Assembly (NCBI GenBank): GCA_013350335.1
Contig: CM023540.1
Span: forward strand, 50,698,552 to 50,762,551
DNA from: Chimonanthus salicifolius
Taxonomy: Eukaryota > Streptophyta > Magnoliopsida > Laurales > Calycanthaceae
Length of the DNA stretch: 64,000 nt
Reading direction: 5' to 3'
Under the pieces are notes generated by a model. It searched no databases. It worked only from the letters and a program-made list of their open reading frames with translations, and was not told where the DNA came from. This document shows, piece by piece, positions 8,864-18,732 of this stretch. Each line of letters opens with the position of its first letter. Positions within the stretch are counted from its first letter, which is position 1. Position numbers and translations under genes: made by a program.

Positions 8864-10304
8864 GGGTTCGGCCATGGTGTATAGCCGAACCCCATGGAAG
8901 AAAATTGGGAGATGATCATGGTATTTTTAATGAGAAGTTGATAAACCATAGGGTTCGGCCATGATCAAGGGCCGAACCCCATGGAGGAACTTTGGTTATT
9001 TCTATAGGTTAGAAACCAATGGAAAGACATGGGTTAGGTTATGGATTTTTAATGATGAAAACCATGGGAAATTATATATGTTTTAAAAGAGTTTAAATGG
9101 AAGGTCATGGGTTATTTTATGGGTTGGAAACCATGAGAGGAAATTGGATGATCATGGTATTTTTTTATTGGAAAGGAGGAAACATAGGGTTCGGCCATAG
9201 TGCATGGCCGAACCCCATGTAAGAGTGTTGGTTAATTTTAAATGGGAATTGTTGGTAATGGCATATGATTTTTGAAGGGATTAAATGGATAAGAATCATG
9301 AATCAATTTTAATGGGTCATATGGAATTTATATTGGATGAATAATTATTTAAAAGAGAACATTATGAACCATAGGGTTCAGCCATGGTGTATGGCCGAAC
9401 CCCATGGAGGTGTATTGGTATTGATTATGGATTTTAATTTAGAAAGGATCTAAAGATAAAAGAATGGAAGGATGGATATTAAATTTAGAAAGTTTCTAAT
9501 TATGGACCTTTTGATCAAAAAGGGAAGGAACCTTGAATTTATGATTCAAAAAGGGGTATTACTATAATTGGAAAGTAATACATCATATGGTTCGGCCATG
9601 GAGTGTGGCCGAACCCCATGAACCAATTATGGATCTATTATGTTTATGTGTATTTTAAATGAAGGGAGGATGCAAGTATAGACTTATGTTCATGGACCTA
9701 AGATGGTGAACCATTTAAAAGAAAAGTTGGAAAAGAAACATCAAGGGTTCAGCCAAAGTGTATGGCCGAACCCCATGAACTTGTTAATGGGCCATGTTTG
9801 GGTCTTTGTATAATTTGAATGAATGGTTCACCAAACCAAAGGATGAAGGGTGAGAATAATGGGAATTATTTGGTGGACATAGGGTCTATGTATGGTGTAT
9901 TAAATAATGGAATGATAGCCATGGATGGCATTTTGGTAATTAAGTGAAAACAATGGACCATGGGTTCGGCCATGGTGTATGGCCGAACTCCATGGGGAAT
10001 GTTTGTTGAACTTAAGGTTTGATGTATATTAGATGATTAATTGGTTTATCATTAGATTAATGAATAAAAGTGGTATGAATGGCATAAATGTAAATATGGT
10101 AAAAAATGAAAGACCATGGGTTCGGCCAATGTGTATGGCCGAACCCCATGGGGATTGTTTTGATGGACTTAGGGTTTAAGTAAGTGGGATTAAATAAAAG
10201 GGAAGTGATTAAATATTTAGCTTAGGGGTTATTGATTAATAAACCAAAGAAAGAAATTAAAACAAAAGGGGTGAGGTTCGGCCATGGTGTATAGCCGAAC
10301 CCCA
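8864..10304 (+). repeat. Array of nine GGTTCGGCCAT hairpins in LTR-B
   Basis: Hairpins are at about 8864, 8951, 9187, 9374, 9589, 9745, 9962, 10118 and 10275. The best copies pair GGGTTCGGCCAT with ATGGCCGAACCC around a GGTGT loop. Several have one-arm changes (TTCAGCC at 9374 and 9745, TAGCCG at 8864 and 10275). Confidence 0.88.
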
Positions 10305-10683
10305 CAAGTTTGGTTTATGGACTTGGACATTGTTGTAAATCAAGTGGGACTTGGTTTTAATTGATTGTTATATTATAAGGTAACGGGACCTCAAAAGGTG
10401 TGCACGATTGTAAGCGGTTACCAGACGAAAGACGCAAGGACACGTTAGTGGTCTTTGGTAGGATTCCACCTATTTGAAACCATGGGTTTATGTACATATT
10501 TTTATCTTATTTTTGATGAATTTATGTGGAAAAGGTTATGTTTCAAATTGTGATTTTAAATGCTATGTTTATATGATAAAATAGCATGTGTTTTAAAATG
10601 TGAGTTTTAATGCTATGTTTATATGATAAAATAGCATGTGTTTCATTGGCATCTCATGCATGGCATGGGGTGAAGGATATGTA

Positions 10684-10759
10684 ACCGGAGGGGCCACACT
10701 CCGTCGGGGCGTCCGAAAGACCTATGTGGGGGTACCTTGATGATGAGAATTCCATCAAG
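10684..10759 (+). repeat. Structured module (single unit) in LTR-B
   Basis: CGGAG...CTCCG, the GTCCGAAAGAC hairpin, and CTTGATG (10736-10742) pairing with CATCAAG (10753-10759). Only one unit is present here, against two in LTR-A. Confidence 0.78.
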
Positions 10760-10895
10760 AGGATACATGTGTTTATGATGGGTGGGACTGATTGCATACT
10801 ACACATGTCCTGGCATTGTTTTCATATGGATTTATTATTATGTTATATGCATGTTTTGTACTAACCATGTGTTAGCTATAATTGGAATTCTTACT

Positions 10896-10916
10896 GGGCG
10901 CGTTGTTCTAATGCCC
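10896..10916 (+). repeat. Conserved bulged GGGC/GCCC hairpin, LTR-B
   Basis: GGGC at 10896-10899 pairs with GCCC at 10913-10916. The inner GTT/AAT pairing is weakened by one change. Confidence 0.65.
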
Positions 10917-11425
10917 TACTTCTACCGTAGTGGATGACACAGGAAACCAGGGGACCAATGAAAGCAAGGAGGGGCAAGCATAGGAGCTTGGATGATTTAG
11001 TTTATATTTTGAATAAAGTTACTTATGGACATGTATTTGAGTAACTAGACTTTGGACATGTAATAACTTAGATGGTTGGATGTTGGACTGGATAATTATG
11101 TTACGTTAATTATTGATTAAAGACTTGACATACTTTGCTATCTGAAATGGAATAGAACTGGGTTCTATTATGATTCCGCATGTTATGATTATAATTCCGC
11201 AGTTATGATGTTATTCCGCATGTTGATATTGTTATGTGTGAGCCGTTTTCATGGACTTAGTCCATGCACAGATAGGGTTGGCCAGTTAAGAGTCGGACTA
11301 TAGAAGTTCGGACTTAGCTCGCGTCGTGACATCCCGCTCTCAATCACTCTTCGTTTATTAAAAAAAAAAAAATAGACTTTGATTTTCGGAAGAGAAAGCG
11401 AGTGAAAAAGGGCTGGGGCGTTACA

Positions 11426-11430
11426 TAAGG
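11426..11430 (+). repeat. Target-site duplication of LTR-B (right)
   Basis: TAAGG is identical to 7912-7916. Confidence 0.93.
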
Positions 11431-11986
11431 AGAACCATGAGTTCGAACAGAACTTAGTTAAGCACTGAATGGAAGAAGCATGGAGGAGTGCTTAAAAATC
11501 AATGTTTGCCTGCTAATCTTTGTCAATTGTATGAAAAAATGGGAGAGATTATTAAAAGCTAAAAGACATAAAAGACTTAAGTGTTAGACATAGGAATATG
11601 TCTATGATTGGAGTTTAGGAGATCAAACTCAAAGAAGATTGGGGGAGAAATCTTCTCAACACTGATAGCTTGGATATGCTATGGGTAGTGTTGGTCAGTA
11701 AGAAATCAAGAAATATGGGGGACCTTGAATACAAATCTTCTATAGTCCATGAATGCATATTTATATTTTTGGACTAACCCCTCTAATGATTTTCTAGTGT
11801 TACTTGCTTATGTACTTGAACAGGAAAAATGAAATGAAGCAAGCTGAACAAGAACATGCAAAAATCATAGACTTGTTCCATTTGAATATGTACATGTAAT
11901 TAATATAACATTATGTATTCAAATGAGATGTAATAAGAGTGGATTTGTAATTGGGTTAGCTTCTAGGTTTTCGTCAAAAAATTGAC
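11431..11986 (+). mobile_element. Sirevirus 3' internal non-coding region (right part)
   Basis: It continues the region interrupted at 7911. It holds PPT-like purine tracts (GATTGGGGGAGAAATC near 11638, ATGGGGGACC near 11715) and GTCAA...TTGAC arms just before the true PPT. The stretch near 11880-11930 resembles the reverse complement of 16141-16200 in the minus-strand Sirevirus. No coding frame. Confidence 0.6.
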
Positions 11987-11998
11987 AAAGGGGAAGAT
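11987..11998 (+). other. Polypurine tract of Sirevirus
   Basis: AAAGGGGAAGAT abuts the LTR start TGTTAGTGCC, as usual for Sireviruses. The matching site in the minus-strand copy is AAAGGGGGAGAT at about 25250-25261. Confidence 0.8.
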
Positions 11999-13903
11999 TG
12001 TTAGTGCCTCGACTTGGCCAAGTCCCTAAGTTAGTCAAATCCATGACTCGGACAGAAGCACTTACTAGAAGCTTAAAGACCCAAGGTGATCTAGAATGAA
12101 GATCACGCTCCACCGGATTGAAGCTCATCGTTATGGAAATCACAAAACAGGTATTATGGCCATAAATGACTTTAGATGGTACCCACACCTTAGAGAGGAT
12201 TATCCCTAGACTTAGTGGAACAAATAGTTAAATCATAAAAAGCCTAGAGATGAAGATTGACAGTAAATTGGAACCCAACTTGGAAATATGTATTTGGTTT
12301 CATTGTCAGCTCGACCAGTCATTCTCACCGACCCCTCGGTGAAGACATGATCGACCCATCTAGTCAAAGACTGGTCGACCAGATTGACATATGTTCTGGA
12401 TAATTGAACAGTCATTCTGGGAAAGCCTCTGATCGAGAGTCTCTTATGTACAGACCCCTCAGTGAAAGGCTGAAATGACCCCTCGTGGTCAACGACTCTT
12501 TGATAAGATTTATGAGTTCTGGAACTTAGAACTCAGGTGGGCTCTCAAGAAAACAGACATACCGGTAGTTCAAAGACCGATTGAGAGTAGTCAGGACTGA
12601 CCCCTCAGTAAAGGGCGACAGGTCATTTTGGGTATGACTGGTTTCTAGACTTGAAACTCTGTCAGCATGGTGTTTCCCCAGATCGAGCCTCTCGTATGGA
12701 CTGATCTCTCGGTACCATAATTGTCGACCCATCGGCGACACCGATATGTCGACCGAGAAAGAATATTATAGTTGGGAGTGCATTATTGCGCAACGGTCGA
12801 GTTGTTGAATGGTAACATTTCTAGTCACTGACCCCTCGGTGCGCCCGACCTGTCGGTACATTACCGTTGCTAAAACTGCTTGCCTTGTCTATATAAACCA
12901 ATCTTTATGCAAGCAGTTGGCATCCTTCGGCAAAATCAGTTGGACCATCATCTTTATCAGTGAGCTTAAACAGGGGCCAACAGAAGGGTCACTCTCTCTC
13001 TCGTGCTTACACTTGGGGAGTCAAATACAACCAATCATATGGATTGAGTTGTGAGAGAGAGAGGAGGAGGAAAGTAAACTCATAAACAACCAATCTATTT
13101 ATTGAGTTTGACAGTGAGAAAGAGAGGGGAAAGAAAAGAACATAAACTAGGAAACCTTTGATAAAAACAGTTTCCTAGTCACCCTGGATTGTGATTTCTT
13201 TACGACTACTATAAGGAGGAGTGTCGGCACCGGCACACATAGAGTGATCTTGAAGAAGCACACATCAAGAGAAAGAGCTTCAAAGGCAAGTGCTCATTGG
13301 TTTTAATTTTGTTTTAAAACCTTCGTTCCGAAAGTGGATTAAGGAGGCTTGGTTCCGAACCACTATAAAAAATCTAAATGTCATCTCCGGCACATGTGGT
13401 GGGTGGAATTCCCAGCCAAATGGATAGGTGGAATTTTTGTTCTACAGTGGTGGGTGAAATTCCCAGCCGATGGAGTGAGGTGAAATTCCTACTCTAATTG
13501 TGAGGGTGTAAGTCCCCACTTGTTGGATTTTGGGGATAGCTCAAGGTTAAGCGAGCCCTAACAGTGGATGTAGGTTGGCTAACCGAACCACTTTAAATTG
13601 GTCTTATGGTGTTTGATCTTGTGTGTTTGTATTTACCATTTTAGTACTCTCCTTAACACACATCACTTTGTATATTGATTATCTTATATTACACATTGTG
13701 CACAAGCATCGATAATTAAGCTATATGTAAAGAGTCATAATCTTAGTGTGAATGTTTAAAGAATTTAGAAACAATCTATCACACTAAACAAATCTCTTGA
13801 TTAATGTTCCGTTGCACTTAAGACAATCAAGAAATTTATAAACACCATGCAAAATGGGATTGACCTATTCACCCCCTCTAGGGTCAATCATGTTGTTCTA
13901 GCA
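11999..13903 (+). mobile_element. Sirevirus 3' LTR (~1.9 kb)
   Basis: It starts TGTTAGTGCCTCGACTTGG after the PPT and ends near TTCACCCCCTCTAGG...TTCTAGCA, the usual C-rich end of Sirevirus LTRs. A TATA box is at 12890-12897. Palindromes of the CACCGA/TCGGTG type recur (12326-12341; degenerate near 12826). The exact right edge is uncertain by a few bases, because the bases after TCTAGCA resemble those at two related LTR ends (38140 and the complement of 23578). It is the best reference for the rearranged copy at 1-716. Confidence 0.85.
12890..12897 (+). promoter_or_regulatory. Putative TATA box of Sirevirus LTR
   Basis: TATATAAA in a CTATATAAAC context, about 890 bp into the LTR and downstream of the palindrome cluster. 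Confidence 0.55.
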
Positions 13904-14183
13904 CCGTGGATAAATGGACTATAAAAGCTCTCATAAGTGGATTTGAATTTTGACAGTTTACAATAATTTCTAAAATTAGGTGATAAAATTTACAAACTTT
14001 CCATATATAGCATTTACGGCCCACACGTTGCATTTTTTTTATAAATTTCAACTCATTTCCTCGTATTTTCCTATTTTTCCTACAAAACACAAAAATAACA
14101 TTAAACATATCTAATATACACAAAATCAAGACTAACTAATCCAATAATCAAAGGTAAAATAGTCACTTTTCAGTGCTCAACAG
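13904..14183 (-). mobile_element. Athila-type LTR fragment
   Basis: The stretch from about 13934 to the end TTTTCAGTGCTCAACA matches 27045-27314, the start of the minus-oriented Athila LTR (shared AACATTAAACAT, TCTAATATACACAAA and TTTTCAGTGCTC). Its other end is missing at the Sirevirus LTR junction. Confidence 0.7.
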
Positions 14184-16139
14184 TAATCAAGAGGTGAGTG
14201 CTCTATTGGATGCAATTCCGTATGTAGATGCCAAAGCATGGAAGGTCCTAAGTTCCAGCTTCTCCCTGTGAGTCATTTTGTTCTGATTCCCTCTATTGAG
14301 AAACCGCCAAAATTAGAGCTCAAACCATTCCCTGAGACTTTGAAATATATGTATCTTGGTTCATCGGAAACATTGCCTGTCATCATAGCTTCAGACGTAA
14401 TTTCTAAGCAGGAGTCTAAACTCCTAACTATTTTGAAAGAACATAGAGAACTATTGGATGGTCCATTGTTAATCTCAAAGAGATCAACTCCTTTGTGGTC
14501 GTGAACAAAATACACCGGGAGGATACTTCCAAACCTTCATGTGAACTACAGAAACCCCTGAACCCGGGGATGCACGAAGTGGTAAGAGCCAAAATTTTAA
14601 AGCTTCTAGAGGCGGGTATCATCTACCCGATCTCGGATAGCAGTTGGGTGAGTCCGATACAGGTTGTCCCAAAGAAGTTTGGTGTGATGGTAGTCGAGAA
14701 TGCTGATAACGAGTTAGTTCCTACCCGTGTCCAAACGGGCTGGAAAGTTTGCATTGATTCCCGAAAGCTAAATACTGCTACTCGTAAGGACACTTTCCCC
14801 CTTTCGTTCATTGATCAAATGCTTGAGTGTTTAGCAGGTCATGCATTCTACTGTTTTCTCGATGTTTATTCTGGATATTACCAAATATGTGTTGCTCCCG
14901 AGGACTAGGAGAAGACCACCTTCACCTGTCCATTTGGTACGTCCGCCTACGATCGCATGCCTTTTGGGCTGTGCAATGTACCTGCTACCTTTCAGAGGTG
15001 TATGATTAGCATATTTTTCGAACATGACAAAGCATTTTTTGGAAGCTTTTATGGATGACTTCTTAGTCTTTGGTTCTTCGTTTGACCAAAGCTTACATCA
15101 CCTAACCCTTGTGTTAGTCTGATGTGAAGACAAGAACCTAGTTCTAAATTGGGAAAAATGCCACTTCATGGTTAAACAGGGCATAGTCTTAGGTCACATT
15201 ATATCTAATAGAGGAATAGAAGTTGATAAAGCTAAGGTCGATTTGATCTCTCGTCTTCCATGACCCCATTGTGAAAGAGATCAGATCCTTCCTCGATTAT
15301 GATGGTTTCTACTGGAGAATTATCAAAGATTTCAGTAAAATTTCCACACCTCCTTATAGACTTTTGACCAAGAATACTAGTTTCGATTTTGATGAAGAGT
15401 GCGTCCACGCCTTTGAAAAAATGAAAACTACATTGACCACTACCCCGATCATTCAACCCCCTAATTGGTCTATTCCTTTTAAAATTATGTGTGATACTTT
15501 TGACTACGCAGTATGAGCTATTTTTGGTCATAGAGTCAATAAGCTGCCTCATGCTATCCATTATGCGAGTAAAACACTGAACAGTGCTCAAATGCACTAC
15601 TTCACCACGGAAAAGGGGTTGATGGCAGTCGTTTTCAAGCTAGACAAATTTCGATCTTACCTTGTGGGTGCGAAGGTCATTGTCTGCTCTGATCAGTGTT
15701 GCTCTTAAGTATCTTTTGTCTAAAAAAGATGCTAAGTCCAGCTTGACCAGGTGGATCCTCTTGTTACAAAAATTTGATATTGAAATCCAGGACAAGAAAG
15801 GTTCCGAGAATGTGGTAGCAGACCAGTTGTCCATATTGGTAACAAAACTTTCTGATGACCCGATGCCTATTACTGACTCTTTCCCTGATGAACAACTCAT
15901 GTCAGCTTCCAAGTGCCTTGGTTTGCATATATTGTGAACTATCTTGTCACTAGTCAAATGCCTGAGCATTGGGTAAACAAGATAAGTCAAAATTTGTAGT
16001 ATAAGTCAAAAAATTTATCTCGGATGATACATACCTGTTCAAAAACTATTCGGACCAAATAATACATCATTGAGTCCCAGATAGCAATCAAGTCAGTGTC
16101 ATTATGTTATGTCATGATCAGGTTTATGGAGGTCACTTA
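14184..16139 (+). pseudogene. Athila/Tat-like Ty3/Gypsy pol remnant (RT, RNase H, start of integrase)
   Basis: A degenerate pol is read across several frames. It starts with the linker before RT (KLELKPFPETLKYMYLG), then RT blocks VCIDSRKLNTATRKDTFPL and CFLDVYSGYYQI (carrying a catalytic Asp) and RMPFGLCNVPATFQRCM. The connection domain (GHIISNRGIEVDKAKVDLI), an RNase H region (KIMCDTFDYAV, then HYASKTLNSAQ) and the beginning of the integrase zinc domain near 16000-16139 (GGHL) follow. At least five stops or frame changes break it, for example TAG at 14906-14908, and the FxDD motif region near 15050 is damaged. It joins minus-strand Sirevirus sequence at about 16140, so integrase is cut. It is not functional. 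Confidence 0.85.
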
Positions 16140-16849
16140 TTACAAATCATTTGAATATACATGATACATCAAATTACATAACAAAATTCAAATGACACAT
16201 AAATTTCGGGCTTCCTTCATATTCTTGCTCAGCTTGCTTCATTTTCAAGGTTCACCTGTAAACACATATCTCAAGCAAGCTATATGGAGGACAAGTGTTC
16301 ACATTAGTACATTAGTCCAAAAACATGAGCAATGTCATCAAAATTACTCCCCCATACTATATGGACTAAATTATTGAGAAATGGTTCTCAAATTTCACAT
16401 TTTGCTCCCCCATGGGTAGTGATCTCCCCCACACTACAAGCCCCTATTCTTTCAAGCTTCTAACATTTCTCCCCCATTTTGTCCTTAATTAACAAAGGCT
16501 CATAAGCACAAATTTGTGTTTCCCCAAACTTCACAAGGTATCCTTGAGTAAGGATCCTAGAGCCAACACATCTCATCTCCTAGACATGCCAACCAACTCA
16601 TGCAATCATATTAGAACAATCCATTCAATACACATGAGAAACACATAGGAAAATAAAGACGAAAATCATGCATCAAAGTATAATATAATCCAAACCATAG
16701 CAAAAGCATATGTAAACCAAACCATTGCATTCAAAAGAAACTATCCAATGCAAAAACAAGGTTTGCACCATGGGTGCTTAAGGTTTTACATCACATAAAA
16801 AATTAGTTTTTCAAAAAGACAGATACTATGAAAAACTATACGAAGCCAA
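16140..16849 (-). mobile_element. Sirevirus 3' internal non-coding region (minus-strand element 1)
   Basis: Its reverse complement matches the region upstream of the Sirevirus 3' LTR at about 11880-11930. It carries four CTCCCCCA blocks. The element's own 3' LTR is missing: the sequence stops at 16140 where the Athila pol remnant begins. Confidence 0.65.
16347..16476 (-). other. Multiple PPT-like tracts
   Basis: TGGGGGAG (minus strand) occurs at 16347-16354, 16405-16412, 16424-16431 and 16469-16476. Several polypurine tracts upstream of the 3' LTR are a described Sirevirus trait. Confidence 0.7.
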
Positions 16850-17885
16850 CTAGAGGAGGAGGGGGTGATCGATGAGGGAGACTGTATCATCTGACTTACA
16901 GGAGGAGGCAATGGCTGAGATGATGTTTTTCACTGCATTTTTGATGGTTTCCTTCATCTTTGCTTGAACATGATCCAAACGACCTTCAAGAGCACCAATT
17001 CTTTCCTCAAAGTACTGTCAACTGACAGTTTCAGCAACATGAGGAAGAGTAGGTTCTTCTTCATCAGCTTCTTCGAACATAGCATCGAGGATGAGGAGGA
17101 GGGCCCAGTATAGGTTGAGCTAATTTTTCCCAAAATTGACTCAAACATAGCTTTGTCAAGGCATTTTCTGATGGCAGGCTTGTCAAGAATTCTTATCCCT
17201 CTAGGTACATCACTCTTTGGGGGCTTGACTCCAAAATGATTTGCAAGTCTGGATGTGAGGTAACATAATGGAGGATACCCTTTCTTTGCATAGCTTTAGT
17301 ATTTGGATACCGAAGCACACATCCAGGTGGAAAAGGTAGAATTGTGCCCCACAAGCAACATTGTAGAGAAGATATACCATTGGACTGTTCAAATCCACTA
17401 TGTTCCCATGTCTAGGGTAGAGGTTCGTACAGAAAAGTAAGTGTAGCACTCTATACTTTGGGAGCATGTTTCCACCTCTAAGCCAAATGTCATTTTTTTA
17501 TTCTACTTCCCTTCCACGGATTTTTCTTGCAAACTTGTTCCTTTCCTCTAGTGGAACTTTTTGGGAATGGTAGGGATGAATCCTCTCTTGAAAATAGGAA
17601 TGCTAATGAGCTCCAAGACAAGCTTTGGTGTGATGGCTACAGTCTCTTTAGTTTGGAACTAATCCTAATACAGTTCTTTGCAAGGTAATCATTGATAGAA
17701 CAATACATCCTCATTGTAAGTGAGGGATATCTTACCAACCCAATCCACCATACTTTGCCAACCCATCCTCTTTAGGTGGCGAAGAGCCTTACACTTATCC
17801 AAATCTTCAGCACAACTCTTCCGTTCAATGTGCAGGTCTTTGAAACATGCATACCTGACAAGTGGTTTAAGGAGGGGTCCTCCCT
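16850..17885 (-). pseudogene. Env-like / putative plant transposon protein, central and C-terminal part
   Basis: Read on the minus strand from 17885 down, the frame gives a recognisable plant-transposon-protein domain (ACFKDLHIERK, LRHLKRMGWQ, then KISLTYNEDV). A helical part follows that includes RVLHLLFCTNLYPRHGNIVD, which is typical of this domain, then GVKPPKSDVPRGIRILDKP. A coiled coil (GALEGRLDHVQAKMKE) and a TAG at 16850-16852 end it. Several stops and frameshifts break it (for example TGA after the LTYNEDVLFYQ block). The N-terminal part lies beyond the solo LTR at 21676-22058. Across the insertion the frame stays in phase but reads a stop at the join. The protein's role is unknown; it is called env-like only by position. 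Confidence 0.65.
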
Positions 17886-17890
17886 AATCA
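17886..17890 (+). repeat. Target-site duplication of LTR-C (left)
   Basis: AATCA precedes TGTAACGCCC and is repeated at 21671-21675. Confidence 0.93.
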
Positions 17891-18372
17891 TGTAACGCCC
17901 GCCCCTTTTCACCGAAATATCAGTCTTTTTTTTTTTTTTAAATAAAAAGTGACAAAGGGCGCGGACGTCACGACTGCGAGTTAAGTCCTGAGCTTCTAAA
18001 GCCCGGCCCTTAACTGGCCAACCCTACGTGTACGTGGAACGAAGTCCACGGAGAATGATTCACACATAGAAGTAGCTTGCGGAATATTAAACTACGTGCG
18101 GAATTACAATAAGGACTGTCCTACAAAATTGAGATAGCATGGAAGATACATTCATTTAATTACCAAAATACCTCAACAACATAATATCCAAAATGAAATC
18201 CAAAGCATAGCAATTAATCTAAAATATTACATTCCAACAAGTTAAGCTATCAAATACATTTCCAAATTAAACTGAATAAACTAAATAGTCTGTCTCCCCA
18301 AGCTCCTAAGCTTGGCTCCCATCTCGTCCTTCTGCTCCGCCGTTTCCTGCGTCATCAGCTAGGGTAGAAGTA

Positions 18373-18392
18373 GGGCGTTAGACCACGAGCCC
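18373..18392 (-). repeat. Conserved bulged GGGC/GCCC hairpin, LTR-C
   Basis: GGGC at 18373-18376 pairs with GCCC at 18389-18392, in the same relative position as in the other LTRs. Confidence 0.65.
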
Positions 18393-18544
18393 AGTAGGAC
18401 TCCGAGTAGGGCTAACACATGGATTAGTGATAACAAAGCATATAAATAATATTATAACGAGAAACCATAAAATGAATGCTATGCCATGGGTGTCTGTGTT
18501 ATGGACCCCACCCATCATCCATACCATCATGCTGTCATATCCCC

Positions 18545-18732
18545 CTTGACGGCAAAACCTCGTCAAGATATCATCCCCCTGGACGGCAAAACCTCGTCAA
18601 TATATCATCCCCCTGGACGGCAAAACCTCGTCCAGGTATAAACAATCACACATCATCCCCCTGGACGGCAAAACCTCGTCCAGGTATAAACAATCACACA
18701 TCACCCTCCTTGATGGAAGAACCATCATCAAG
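18545..18732 (-). repeat. Five tandem covarying hairpins in LTR-C
   Basis: Arms: CTTGACG/CGTCAAG (18545-18567), CTGGACG/CGTCAAT (18579-18601, partly broken), CTGGACG/CGTCCAG (18613-18635), CTGGACG/CGTCCAG (18661-18683) and CTTGATG/CATCAAG (18709-18732). The loops are GCAAAACCT-like, unlike the ATGAGAATCC loops of the other LTRs. Confidence 0.82.

Larger units (their letters stand above)
7917..11425 (+). mobile_element. LTR-B: solo Tekay-type LTR (3509 bp)
   Basis: It runs from TGTAACACCCT to GGGGCGTTACA with no internal retroelement sequence and is flanked by a perfect 5-bp duplication, TAAGG. It therefore formed by LTR-LTR recombination after insertion into the Sirevirus internal region. 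It holds a TATA box (8184-8193), nine GGTTCGGCCA-type hairpins (8864-10304), one structured module (10684-10759), the bulged GGGC hairpin (10896-10916) and an A-tract (about 11359). It belongs to the same subfamily as LTR-D (33279-36566), which lies in the opposite orientation. Confidence 0.95.

Noticed and set aside
18541..18732. CRISPR-like array of short repeats
   Set aside because: Units are hairpins of unequal spacing within a plant LTR, without equal-length unique spacers or cas genes.
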